61,025 bases of DNA from Curtobacterium sp. GC_Cur_3 (GTDB taxonomy: Bacteria; Actinomycetota; Actinomycetes; Actinomycetales; Microbacteriaceae): positions 1-61,025 of the forward strand of contig NZ_JALNUI010000025.1 in NCBI RefSeq assembly GCF_026544205.1, given 5' to 3'. Each line of letters begins with the position of its first letter. Within the stretch, counting starts at the first letter, position 1. Positions 28,548-38,670 of this stretch are shown in pieces. A program made the position numbers and the translations under genes. The notes below the pieces were generated by a model. That model worked only from the letters and a program-made list of their open reading frames with translations. It was not told the origin of the DNA and did no database searches.

Positions 28548-30005
28548 ATGACCGACACCGACCGTCTCGACCAGGCCATCACCGTGCCGTTGGACGACGC
28601 AGTACCACCCGGAGCCACCACGCCCATGCCCGACCTGCCCAGCACGAGCACCGGCGACGACGACGTCCCGCCGACGACGAACGCGCGGCAGTTCTACCGT
28701 GAGGCCTGGCGCCGGTTCCCCCGTGACTTCGGGTACATGGCGCTGACGGCGGTGCTGCTCTGCACGCTCTACTTCGCGTTCCCCGCGGCGGTGCTCGGTG
28801 GCGGGTTCCGTGACCTGTTCAACCCGTTCGTGCTGCTGATGTTCTTCATCGCGCTGTTCATCGCGCGGTGGCTCGGGCAGTTCGAGCGCCTCCGCATCTC
28901 GTGGGCGGACCCGCGGCCGATCCGTCCGGTCGACTGGACCCCGCGGTGGCAGCAGAACTGGTGGACGCGCACCGGTTCGGCCGTCGCGAACCCGCACTAC
29001 TGGCTGTACCTGCTGCACGCTGCGGTCGTCTACCCGCTCGCGGCCCTCGTCACGGTCGGCGCCGGTGCACTGCTGGTCGTCGGCTTCTTCGGCCCGTTCG
29101 TCGCCGGCTTCACGGCCCTGCGCTACGGCTGGCAGGTAAACCAGTGGCTGATGGTGAACAGCCTGGACCAGGGCTGGGCGTGGGGCCTCGGCTTCGCGGC
29201 GTGCGTCGTGAGCGTGGTGGCCTCGGTCGTGCTCCTCCCGCTGTGGTCCCGCGGCTCGGTCACCGCGCACTACTGGATCGACTTCGGGCTGCTCGGTGGC
29301 TTCCGCGCCGAGGTGCTCGAGCAGCGCGTGGCCGGCCTGCAGGCCTCCCGCGCCGGTGCGGTCACCGCCGAGGGCCAGGCACTCCGACAGATCGAGCGGG
29401 ACCTGCACGACGGACCCCAGCAGCGGCTCGTCCGGCTGCGGATGGACCTCGCTGCTGCCGAGCGGGCGTTCGAGAAGGACCCGGCGGCGTCGAAGCAGCT
29501 CATCGCCGAGGCATCGGAGCACGCCAAGGACGCCCTCGACGAGCTCCGGGCGCTGTCCCGCGGCTTCGCCCCGCCGATCCTGCTCGACCGCGGGCTCGTC
29601 GCCGCCCTCGAGGCCCTGGTCGCCAGGACCCCTATCCCCGTCGGCCTCGACGTCCGCCTGCCCGACGGGCTGCAGCTCGCGACCGAGATCCAGCGCAACG
29701 TGTACTTCACGGTGTCCGAGCTGCTGACGAACACGACGAAGCACGCCGGCGCCTCGACGGCCGGGGTCTACCTCGGGCTCTCCGTCGACGCGTCCGGGGT
29801 CTGGTACCTCATGGTCAGCGTGACCGACGACGGTGTCGGTGGTGCGAGGACCCGCGAGGGGCATGGCATCGAGGGCCTCATGGGCCGGATGCAGTCCCTC
29901 GACGGCGAGCTCACGGTGTCGAGCCCCGCCGGCGGACCGACCGAGGCCACCGCGCGGATCCCACTCGGTGCACTGAACGGGGTCCCGACTCCCGCAGCAC
30001 GATGA
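28548..30005 (+). CDS. Sensor histidine kinase, NarL/DesK type
   Basis: 485 aa. A 47-residue Pro/Thr-rich cytoplasmic stretch is followed by membrane helices (about 63-84, 88-106, 147-185, 205-228; the large domain resembles a putative sensor), then HisKA_3 with phospho-accepting His in QIERDLHDGPQQR and a HATPase domain (SELLTNTTKHAGAST, DDGVGG, GHGIEGLMGRM). Signal unknown. The response regulator starts 30 bases downstream. Start ATG 28548; a GATGCT sequence six bases upstream may be its -10 box. Confidence 0.92.
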   Translation: MTDTDRLDQAITVPLDDAVPPGATTPMPDLPSTSTGDDDVPPTTNARQFYREAWRRFPRDFGYMALTAVLLCTLYFAFPAAVLGGGFRDLFNPFVLLMFFIALFIARWLGQFERLRISWADPRPIRPVDWTPRWQQNWWTRTGSAVANPHYWLYLLHAAVVYPLAALVTVGAGALLVVGFFGPFVAGFTALRYGWQVNQWLMVNSLDQGWAWGLGFAACVVSVVASVVLLPLWSRGSVTAHYWIDFGLLGGFRAEVLEQRVAGLQASRAGAVTAEGQALRQIERDLHDGPQQRLVRLRMDLAAAERAFEKDPAASKQLIAEASEHAKDALDELRALSRGFAPPILLDRGLVAALEALVARTPIPVGLDVRLPDGLQLATEIQRNVYFTVSELLTNTTKHAGASTAGVYLGLSVDASGVWYLMVSVTDDGVGGARTREGHGIEGLMGRMQSLDGELTVSSPAGGPTEATARIPLGALNGVPTPAAR

Positions 30006-30035
30006 GGACGGTGCCCTCCCACTAGGGTGGGGAGC

Positions 30036-30698
30036 ATGACCGACGGCCCGGATGCAGCACGCATCCGGGCCGTCGTCGTCGACGATGCCGTCCTGATCCG
30101 CGAGGGCCTGTCCCGCGTCCTGCTCGAAGCCGGCATCGACGTCGTTGGGCAGTACCCCGACGCGACGTCCTTCCTCGCGACGCTCCCGGACGCCGCCCCC
30201 GACGTCGTCGTGATGGACGTCCGCATGCCGCCGACGTTCACCGACGAGGGCGTCCGCGCCGCCGTGGAGACCCGACGCCTGGCACCGGGCACCGGGGTGC
30301 TCCTGCTGTCGCAGTACGTCGAGGCCACCTACGCCGAGGACGTCCTGGCGTCCGGCACCGCCGGCATCGGCTACCTGCTCAAGGACCGCGTCACGCGGCT
30401 CGAGGAGATCGACGACGCCGTGCGCCGCATCGCCGCCGGCGGCACCGTCCTCGACCCCGAGGTCGTGACGCAGCTGATGAGCCGTCGTCGCGACCCGATC
30501 GCCGCGCTGACGCCCCGCGAGCGCGACGTCCTCGGGCTGATGGCCGAGGGACGCACGAACGCCGCCATCGCCCGCGCGCTCGTCATCGGCACCGGCGCGG
30601 TCGAGAAGCACGTGTCGAGCATCTTCGCGAAGCTCGGCCTCGAGGACACCGGCGAGGACCACCGCCGCGTGCTCGCCGTCCTCGCCTACCTCGGATGA
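30036..30698 (+). CDS. Response regulator, NarL/LuxR type
   Basis: 220 aa. N-terminal receiver with Asp in DVVVMDVRMPP and acidic pair VVDDAV; C-terminal LuxR helix-turn-helix LTPRERDVLGLMAEGRTNAAIARAL...VEKHVSSIFAKL. Partner of the kinase just upstream. TAGGGT (30023-30028) ends seven bases before ATG 30036, so besides read-through it may have its own leaderless transcript. Its stop overlaps the EamA gene by four bases. Confidence 0.93.
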   Translation: MTDGPDAARIRAVVVDDAVLIREGLSRVLLEAGIDVVGQYPDATSFLATLPDAAPDVVVMDVRMPPTFTDEGVRAAVETRRLAPGTGVLLLSQYVEATYAEDVLASGTAGIGYLLKDRVTRLEEIDDAVRRIAAGGTVLDPEVVTQLMSRRRDPIAALTPRERDVLGLMAEGRTNAAIARALVIGTGAVEKHVSSIFAKLGLEDTGEDHRRVLAVLAYLG

Positions 30699-31543
30699 CC
30701 CGTGTCCCGGCACCGGTCCTGGCGTTCGCCGCGATCGTCTCCGTGCAGCTCGGCGCCGCCGTCGCGAAGACCCGCTTCGACGAGGTCGGCTCGGTCGGCG
30801 CGGCGACGCTCCGCCTGGTGATCGGTGCGCTCGTCCTCGCCCTCGTGGTGCGGCCCCGCGTCCGGCACTGGGACCGCGCGCAGTGGACCGGTGCCGTCCT
30901 GCTCGGGCTGGCGCTCGGCGGCATGAACGTCTTCATCTACCTGGCGTTCGCGACGATCCCGATCGGCGTCGCCGTGACTATCGAGTTCCTCGGGCCGCTC
31001 ACGCTCTCGCTCGTGCACACCCGACGCTGGCGTGACGTCCTCTGGGCGGTGCTGGCGCTCGCCGGGGTCGTGCTCCTCGGCGTGGGCCCCTCCGCCATCA
31101 CCGAGCTCGGGGGCGTGGCCTGCGCGGTCGCCGCCGCCGCGTGCTGGGCCGGCTACATCGTGATGAACCGGCACGTGGGGGCGCTCGTCCCGGGCGTCGA
31201 CGGTCTGGCGGTGTCCATGCTCGTCGCGATGGTGGTGTCGCTGCCGTTCGGCCTGCACACCGCGGTCGACGGCGTCGTGGCCGACCCGACGCTCCTCGTC
31301 GTGTTCGGCGCCGTCGCCGTGCTGTCGAGCGTGCTGCCCTATGCCCTCGAGATGCTCGCGCTGCGCCGGATGCCGACGCGGGTGTTCGGCGTGCTGCAGA
31401 GCCTCGGTCCGGCGGTGGCGGCGCTCGCCGGGCTGCTCGTGCTGCACGAGGCCCTGTCACTCGTGGAGGTGGTGGCGCTCGCGTGCGTCACCACGGCGAG
31501 CGTCGGCGTGACGGTCTACTCGGCGCGGAGGAAGTCGGCGTAG
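30695..31543 (+). CDS. EamA-family transporter (RhtA-like exporter)
   Basis: 282-aa membrane protein with ten hydrophobic segments in two EamA repeats (LAFAAIVSVQLGAAVAK..., and GGVACAVAAAACWAGYIVMNR...). Members such as RhtA export amino acids (threonine, homoserine) or other metabolites. Overlaps the response regulator stop by four bases (ATGA), so it belongs to the two-component operon and may be its effector, for example exporting a toxic compound. Confidence 0.88.
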   Translation: MTRVPAPVLAFAAIVSVQLGAAVAKTRFDEVGSVGAATLRLVIGALVLALVVRPRVRHWDRAQWTGAVLLGLALGGMNVFIYLAFATIPIGVAVTIEFLGPLTLSLVHTRRWRDVLWAVLALAGVVLLGVGPSAITELGGVACAVAAAACWAGYIVMNRHVGALVPGVDGLAVSMLVAMVVSLPFGLHTAVDGVVADPTLLVVFGAVAVLSSVLPYALEMLALRRMPTRVFGVLQSLGPAVAALAGLLVLHEALSLVEVVALACVTTASVGVTVYSARRKSA

Positions 31544-31668
31544 GTCGGTTCATGCGCGTCGCCGGAGAGCAGGGCGGGGTCGTTGACCCGGCGCTCGACG
31601 TAGGCGGCGATGACTTCGGGCGGGGTGAGCACGTGTGCCACCCAGGACGGCACCTCATGACGGGTCAC
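31516..31668 (-). CDS. 50-aa protein, unknown function
   Basis: Starts with GTG 31668 preceded by GGAAGGAGG at five bases, giving VTRHEVPSWVAHVLTPPEVIA and a C-terminus ADFLRAE. I recognise no family. Its last 28 bases overlap the end of the EamA gene on the opposite strand. It lies 117 bases downstream of the SOS-box gene on the same strand and may be co-expressed. Confidence 0.6.
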   Translation of the reverse strand: MTRHEVPSWVAHVLTPPEVIAAYVERRVNDPALLSGDAHEPTYADFLRAE

Positions 31669-31785
31669 GGCGCCTCCTTCCGGTCGGGACACTCGCGGGA
31701 CGGATGTCTTGATCGTCGAGAATCTTCGCGAACCCCGACTGCATGAACGATCCCGCGCCGCCGAGGCCCCTGTCAACCGGGTGCG

Positions 31786-32109
31786 CTATCCGGAGTCCGG
31801 TGCACGCGCCCGGCGGTCGGCGTCGACCCGCAGCACCCGGTGCTTGACCGCCGACCGCCACACCCAGGCCTGCGCCTGCTGACCGAACTGCGCCCACTCG
31901 ACGAGCACGGCGTCGCGGGTCCAGCTCTTCGCGAACGCCTTCACCCGGACGTGGAACGTCGGGAACTGCACCCACGCCCAGACCGGCATCGGGGTGACCG
32001 CGTGGCAGACGTCCGGCCCCCGTGCGTCGTCCGAGAGCGTGTAGGCATGCGGACGTTCGACCTCCGGGTGCTCCGGGGGCTGCCACCGGTTCTCGCGACG
32101 CCGTCCCAC
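31786..32109 (-). CDS. Small protein under SOS control, unknown function
   Basis: 107 aa from GTG 32109. Rich in tryptophan and basic residues; the central part reads PMPVWAWVQFPTFHVRVKAF, then DAVLVEWAQFGQQAQAWVWR and a basic end. I do not recognise the family. A perfect SOS box lies just before the start in the promoter spacer, so it is predicted to be induced by DNA damage through LexA. In other actinobacteria small SOS proteins accompany the ImuB-DnaE2 mutasome, but no such genes are here. Confidence 0.8.
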   Translation of the reverse strand: MGRRRENRWQPPEHPEVERPHAYTLSDDARGPDVCHAVTPMPVWAWVQFPTFHVRVKAFAKSWTRDAVLVEWAQFGQQAQAWVWRSAVKHRVLRVDADRRARAPDSG

Positions 32110-32143
32110 CGGATCATTCGAACGTGTGTTCGAACGAACGTCA
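32110..32143 (-). promoter_or_regulatory. LexA SOS box within a promoter
   Basis: TTCGAACgtgtGTTCGAA (32117-32134) is a perfect palindrome matching the actinobacterial/Gram-positive SOS box CGAACNNNNGTTCG. On the minus strand TTGACG (32138-32143), a 17-base spacer and TCGAAT (-10) surround it, and the GTG start of the 107-aa gene follows after six bases. Confidence 0.92.
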
Positions 32144-33121
32144 AGTCCGGTGCGCCCCGGCGGACACCCTGGAGGCTCGGATCGGCGTGTCGACGTCAGC
32201 CTCCGACCGAGGATCCCGCCCGGAGGCGCGGGGTGACGGATCCGGTTCGCTCGCCTCGGGATCTACGAACCAGATCCGTCACGCGCGAAGCCGGATGGAC
32301 CCCTCCGGTGGCCGTACCGTGGCCGTCCGCCGATCGACGGGGTCACCGCTCCAGCGCAGTGCGGGCGCGCCGCGCCCGCCGCGCCCGACACCTGATCGCG
32401 CTGCGGCCGGTGACGGATTCGGTTCGCTCGCCTCGGGATCTACGAACCAGATCCGTCACGCGCGGAACGGACTGGACCCGTCCGGTGGCAGCCCAGTGGC
32501 CGTCCGCCGATCGACGGAGTCACCGCTCCAGCGCAGTGCGGGCGCGGCGCGCCCGCCGCGCCCGACACCTGATCACGCTGCGGCCGGTGACGGATCCGGT
32601 TCGCTCGCCTCGGGATCCGCGAACCGGATCCGTCACGCGCGAAGCCGGATGGACCCCTCCGGCGGCCGTCCCGTGGCCGTTCGGTGGCCGTCCGGCGATC
32701 GACCGTGTCACCCCTTCGGTGCAGTGTGGGCGCCGCGGGCGCGTCGAGCGCCACGCGTGATCGCGCTGCGGCCGGTGACGGATCCGGTTCGCTCGCCTCG
32801 GGATCTACGAACCAGATCCGTCACGCGCGAAACCGGATGGACCCCTCCGGCGGCCGTCAGGGGGCCGTTCGGTGGCCGTGCGGTGGCCGTCCCGGGATCG
32901 ACGGGGCCACCGCTCCAGCGCAGTGCGGGTGCGGTGCGCGTGCTGCGCGCTACGCGTGACACGGGATCTCGCTGCGGCCGGTGACGAATCCGGTTCGCTC
33001 GCCTCGGGGTTCGCGAACCGGATCCGTCACGCGCGCGAACGAGAAGCGTCCGGCCCCGGGCAGGTCTGGGCAGGGCCGGACGCGAGGGGCGCGGCGGGGC
33101 GGGGCGGGGCAGACCGGGCGG
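32144..33121. other. Gene-free kilobase occupied by a tandem repeat array
   Basis: No gene is credible in this kilobase. Long open frames on both strands are periodic and composed of repeat-derived arginine-, proline- and alanine-rich peptides. The array of family B units covers 32233-33055; the remaining flanks show nothing else, apart from one GGAGGCTCGG sequence near 32171. Confidence 0.8.
32233..33055. repeat. Tandem array of five ~180-bp units headed by 50-bp hairpins
   Basis: Five 50-bp hairpins begin at 32233, 32410, 32587, 32775 and 32981, i.e. with steps of 177, 177, 188 and 206 bases. Each has outer arms GTGACGGATCCGGTTCG and CGAACCAGATCCGTCAC (or close) around TCGCCTCGGGA. The sequences between hairpins are also homologous (GGATGGACCCCTCCGG, GATCGACGG, CTCCAGCGCAGTGCGGG, CTGCGGCCG). 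The longer steps are explained by extra copies of GGTGGCCGT. The fifth unit is cut off after its hairpin. Confidence 0.95.
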
Positions 33122-34782
<1,661 letters not shown>

Positions 34783-34786
<4 letters not shown>

Positions 34787-35349
34787 GGTGTTCCCGTCCC
34801 TGGTGCGTCGTCGCCCGTGTCGCGGGCGGCCTTGAAGGCCTCCCAGTCCTCGAGCATCTTGCGGTGGTGGCCGTGCAGCCACTGCATGTAGTCGCGCCCG
34901 TTGCGCAGGCGCTCGCGGACGGGGGCGTCCACGTCGCCGGGGCCGGTGTGGCCGTCCTGTTCGACGACGGCGAGCCCGCGGGCGATGATGTCCCGCTGCC
35001 GGTCGAGGTACTTCCGCTCACTGGCCAGCCAGCTGCCCCACACGTCGGTCTCGGCGCGGAAGTAGTGGCTCCGCTCCCCCGGCACGGTGTGGCGTTTGAC
35101 GAAGCCGGAGTCGACGAGCCGCCTGGTCGCCATCGACACCGACCCCGAGCTCGCCCCGAGGGCCGCCTGCAGGTCGGCGGAGGACGAGTACGGGGCGCGG
35201 GTCATGATGAGGTAGCCGAGCACCCGGGCGTCGGTGAGGGGCATGCCCGCGCCGTCGCCGAGCATCAGCGCGAACTCCTCGACGAACGCCTGGCGCACCG
35301 GGTCCAGGACGCGGTCGTCGGTCGTGACGGTCTGCTGCTGCTCGGTCAT
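34783..35349 (-). CDS. GbsR/MarR-type transcriptional regulator
   Basis: 188-aa winged-helix protein. After a variable N-terminus comes the family core VEEFALMLGDGAGMPLTDARVLGYL and SADLQAALGASSGSVSMATRRLVDSGFVKR, then a helical dimerisation region (YLDRQRDIIARGLAVV). It is inside the peptide operon between the serine hydrolase and the ATPase, so it probably autoregulates the operon in response to a small molecule. ATG 35349 has GAGGGG upstream; a longer frame to 35433 lacks support. Confidence 0.9.
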
Positions 35350-35384
35350 GGTGGTCCCCTCGTCGATCCGTGGTCCGCGCCAGG

Positions 35385-36800
35385 CTATGCGAGCCCGGCC
35401 GCGACCTCCGGAGCCTCGTCGGGGATCGACCACGGCTCCTCGCTCATGCCGCCGCTGCCGCGGATGCCGGTGACGGTGCCGTCGGCGTCGCGGGCGAACA
35501 CGATGTCCTCGTCGACGGAGCCGAAGCGGTTGCCGTGGGTCATCCGGAGCGTGTCCGCGTCGACGACCTCGAGCCGGGTGGGCGACTCCACCGGGTCGGG
35601 GCCGGAGGGGTCGATCGCGAGCAGCCGGTCCCCGACCCTGGCGATGTCGGTGACACCCCAGGGGTTGGCGTAGCGGCCGGTGTAGCGCGCGGCGACGTCC
35701 TCAGGGACGACCGCGCCGGGCGCTGCCGAGTCGGCAGCGGCGTCGAGCAGGTTCACGATCCCGGTCGCCAGGAGCGTCGCGGGGCCGGCGGCCGAGCTCG
35801 TCATCACGGACACGACCAGGCCGGACTCGGGGTCGAACAGCGACTGGGTGATGTGACCGGGGAAGCCGCCGGAGTGGCCGCGGACCTCGCGCCCGTTGAT
35901 CCGGTCGACGATGAAGCCGGCACCGTAGCCGCGGGCTGCCGGGTCGTCGTCGGACGCGCTCCACGACTTCCGCTGCGCGAGGCGCTTGGAGTGGTCGCTC
36001 AGCAGCTCGCCCTGCCCGAGCACGTGCGCGGAGAAGTACTTCACGAGGTCGGACGCGGTGCCGTGGAACCCGGTCGCCGCGGCCATCGCCCGGGTGTCGA
36101 CGTGGGCGATGCGCTGCCGGTGCCGTGCGACGTGGAAGCCGGAGTAGCCGACCACGAAGTCGTCCTCGCGCGACGGGTCCCAGTCGGGTCCGGTGTTCCG
36201 GAGGCCGAGCGGTTCGACGATCTCCTGGCGCACGAAGTCGTTGTAGCTCCGACCGGACGCCGCGGCGATGACGAGCCCGAGGAGCGAGTACCCGAGGTTG
36301 GAGTAGTTGAACGAGGAGCCCGTCGGCACCTTCTGCCCGCGGTCGAGCACCAGCGCGAGGAGCTCGTCCTCGTCCGGGAACGGCCGGGCGAGGGACCAGT
36401 AGTCGCCGTCGTGGCCGTCGCGGATCACGCCGGCGCCCATCTCCATCAGCTCGCGGACGGTGGCGTCGGCGATCGGCGACCCGCCCTCGACGAGTGCGGG
36501 GACGTACGTGCCGACGGTGTCGTCGAGCCGCAGGGAGCCCCGCTCGGCGAGGAGCAGCAGCGCCGTCGACGTGAAGGTCTTGGAGTGCGAGGCGATCCGG
36601 AACAGGTCGTTCGTCGTCAGGCGGCGGCCGGCCTCGACGTCGGCGTGGCCCCACGCCTCGGAGAACAGCTCCTCGCCCTTGTAGCCGATCGCGACCTGCA
36701 CGCCGGGCACCCGCAGCTGCCAGACCTTGTACGCGACCCAGTCGCGGATGGTGGGCAGCGTCGTGCGGTAGGCGGTGCGGGTGGCCTCGGTGTCGGTCAC
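35385..36800 (-). CDS. Serine hydrolase of the beta-lactamase/PBP4 fold
   Basis: 471 aa. N-terminal class C-like domain with SHSK (Ser-X-X-Lys nucleophile motif near 75), Tyr-Ser-Asn in SSFNYSNLGY, and HSGGFPG as the third motif; the last 120 residues form a beta-rich lipocalin-like domain. Such proteins are esterases, D-aminopeptidases or peptide hydrolases. No signal peptide, so it probably works on imported peptides. GTG 36800 follows AAAGGA. Located between permease and regulator in the operon. Substrate not known. Confidence 0.9.
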   Translation of the reverse strand: MTDTEATRTAYRTTLPTIRDWVAYKVWQLRVPGVQVAIGYKGEELFSEAWGHADVEAGRRLTTNDLFRIASHSKTFTSTALLLLAERGSLRLDDTVGTYVPALVEGGSPIADATVRELMEMGAGVIRDGHDGDYWSLARPFPDEDELLALVLDRGQKVPTGSSFNYSNLGYSLLGLVIAAASGRSYNDFVRQEIVEPLGLRNTGPDWDPSREDDFVVGYSGFHVARHRQRIAHVDTRAMAAATGFHGTASDLVKYFSAHVLGQGELLSDHSKRLAQRKSWSASDDDPAARGYGAGFIVDRINGREVRGHSGGFPGHITQSLFDPESGLVVSVMTSSAAGPATLLATGIVNLLDAAADSAAPGAVVPEDVAARYTGRYANPWGVTDIARVGDRLLAIDPSGPDPVESPTRLEVVDADTLRMTHGNRFGSVDEDIVFARDADGTVTGIRGSGGMSEEPWSIPDEAPEVAAGLA

Positions 36801-36841
36801 GGTGGTTCCTTTCACGAAGAGCAGGGGGTTCGAGTCTGGCG

Positions 36842-37732
36842 TCAGCGGCGACGCGGGTCGAGTGCGGCCCGCAGGGTGTCACCGAGCGCGATGACGGCGA
36901 GCACCGTGACGGCGAGGAACGCCGCGGGTGCGACGAGCATGTGCGGGGCGCGGAGGAACTGGCTGGTGGCGGCGGAGAGCTGCAGGCCCCAGGAGATCGC
37001 CGGGCTCTCGAGCCCGATGCCGAGGTAGGTCAGCGACGACTCGGACACGATGACGCCGCCGACGGTGATCGTGGCGAGGACGAGCAGCGGCGAGATCGAC
37101 GACGGCAGCACGTACCGCGTGGTGATCCGCCACGTGGAGAGCCCCATCGTCCGGGCGGCCAGGACGAACTCGGCGTTCCGGACACCGCGGACGCTCGACC
37201 GGACGAGCCGCGCCATCGTCGGCCACCCGAACAGCGCGAGCACGAGCGACACGGTGAGCACGGACCGCTCCCCGACGCTGTTCAGCACCACGACGGCGCC
37301 GAGCAGGAACGGGAACCCGAGGAACACGTCGGTCAGGCGGGCGAGCACGGCGTCGACCCAGCCGCCGACCATGCCGGCGACGGTCCCCACGACGACGGCG
37401 ACCATGCCCGCGAGCACGGTGGTGAGCACCGCGACGGCGATCGACGAGCGGGTGCCGTACACGACGTTGGCGTACACGTCGCAGCCCTGCAGGTCGAAGC
37501 CGAACGGGTGCCCGGCGGCCGAGCCGTCCCCGCTCCGGCCGAGGTCGCACACGCGCGGGTCGCCGTGGCCGAACAGCCCGGCGAAGAGCTGCGGGAATGC
37601 GGCGATCGCGAGCACGAGCACGAGGACCGACGCGGGCACCCAGAACCCCGGGGTGCGGGCGGCTGCGGCGAGGGGGCGGCGCTTGACCCCGACGACGGGG
37701 TCGACGGTCGCGGCGAGGTCGGAGGTGGTCAT
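36842..37732 (-). CDS. Peptide ABC transporter permease, DppC type
   Basis: 296 aa. One N-terminal helix, an extracytoplasmic region with two cysteines (DPRVCDLG, FDLQGCDVY) and the BPD_transp_1 core with EFVLAARTMGLSTWRITTRYVLP as the EAA-type loop. The cysteine pair in the outer loop could form a disulfide. ATG 37732 overlaps the stop of the DppB-type gene by four bases. Confidence 0.94.
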   Translation of the reverse strand: MTTSDLAATVDPVVGVKRRPLAAAARTPGFWVPASVLVLVLAIAAFPQLFAGLFGHGDPRVCDLGRSGDGSAAGHPFGFDLQGCDVYANVVYGTRSSIAVAVLTTVLAGMVAVVVGTVAGMVGGWVDAVLARLTDVFLGFPFLLGAVVVLNSVGERSVLTVSLVLALFGWPTMARLVRSSVRGVRNAEFVLAARTMGLSTWRITTRYVLPSSISPLLVLATITVGGVIVSESSLTYLGIGLESPAISWGLQLSAATSQFLRAPHMLVAPAAFLAVTVLAVIALGDTLRAALDPRRR

Positions 37733-38670
37733 GCGGCGGCTCCCGATCGGACGCGCGGGTCGAGGGCGGCGTGCAGCAGGTCGACGAGCACGCTCGTGAC
37801 GAGGAACACCAGGATGAGGGCGGTGGAGATCCCGACGACGACGGCGCCCTCGTGCGAGCGGATGCCCTGGAACAGCAGGTTCCCGACGCCCGGCAGGTTG
37901 AAGATGCCCTCGATGATCACCGTGCCGCCCATCAGGTAGCCGAGGTCGGTCGCCAGGTACGTCGCGGTCGGGATGAGCGAGTTGCGCATCACGTGCACCC
38001 CGACGACCCGGCCGGGCGTCAGGCCCTTCGCGCGGGCGGTCCGCACGTAGTCGGCGTCGAGCGTCTCGATCATCGAGGTCCTGGTCAGCCGGGACACCGC
38101 GGCGAGACCGAACAGCGCGATGACGAACGCGGGCAGCACGTACGCGGTCGGCCAGCCGGCAGTGGCGCCCGCGACGGGGAACCAGTGCAGCCGGACCGAG
38201 AACACGAGCTGCAGGGCGACGCCGAGCACGAAGACCGGGACCGCGCCGACGACGATCGTGCCGACGAGGACGGTCTTGTCGAGCACCGTGCCGAGCTTGA
38301 GCGCCGACAGCACGCCGAGCCCGATGCCCAGCACGATCTCCAGCGCCCACGCGGTGAGTGCGAGCGTGATCGTCACCGGCCAGCGCGAGGCCATCTGCGC
38401 TGCGACCGGCTGCCCGGTGAAGTCGGTGCCGAAGTCGCCGCGGAACAGCCCGCCGACGTACTGCACGTACTGCAGCCAGAGCGGCTGGTCCAGGTGGTAC
38501 TCGGCCCGGAGCGCCCGCACGACCGAGTCGCTGAGCGGCCGGTCACCGCCGAGCGCCTTGATCGGGTCGCCTGGCAGCGCGAAGGTCATCGCGTAGATCA
38601 GGAAGGTCACCCCGAGGAAGACGATGACCAGGCCGCCGAGTCGCCGGCCGACGGCGAGCGTCGGACGCAT
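37729..38670 (-). CDS. Peptide ABC transporter permease, DppB type
   Basis: 313 aa, six helices, starting with RLGGLVIVFLGVTFLIYAMT; the DPIKALGG motif after helix 1 and DYVRTARAKGLTPGRVVGVH are family hallmarks. ATG 38670 lies after GGGAGG and shares a base with the stop of the peptidase gene (GTGATG; GTG 38673 is the alternative). Confidence 0.95.
   Translation of the reverse strand: MRPTLAVGRRLGGLVIVFLGVTFLIYAMTFALPGDPIKALGGDRPLSDSVVRALRAEYHLDQPLWLQYVQYVGGLFRGDFGTDFTGQPVAAQMASRWPVTITLALTAWALEIVLGIGLGVLSALKLGTVLDKTVLVGTIVVGAVPVFVLGVALQLVFSVRLHWFPVAGATAGWPTAYVLPAFVIALFGLAAVSRLTRTSMIETLDADYVRTARAKGLTPGRVVGVHVMRNSLIPTATYLATDLGYLMGGTVIIEGIFNLPGVGNLLFQGIRSHEGAVVVGISTALILVFLVTSVLVDLLHAALDPRVRSGAAA

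Noticed and set aside
28452..30713. 753-aa minus-strand frame opposite the two-component genes
   Set aside because: Antisense shadow of kinase and regulator genes with clear motifs on the plus strand.
31786..32109. SOS gene as imuA or part of a DnaE2 cassette
   Set aside because: Too short, no RecA-like or polymerase motifs, and no imuB or dnaE2 in the window.
31516..32109. Toxin-antitoxin pair
   Set aside because: Two small genes on one strand but 117 bases apart, no known toxin or antitoxin motifs, and the first is LexA-controlled.
31840..32984. Open reading frames across the repeat array
   Set aside because: They are periodic Arg/Pro/Ala/Ser peptides in several frames that follow the DNA repeat; no ribosome binding site or domain.
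32233..33055. Possible CRISPR array
   Set aside because: The spacers are as conserved as the repeats, the repeats are long nested palindromes spaced 177-206 bases, and no cas genes are present.
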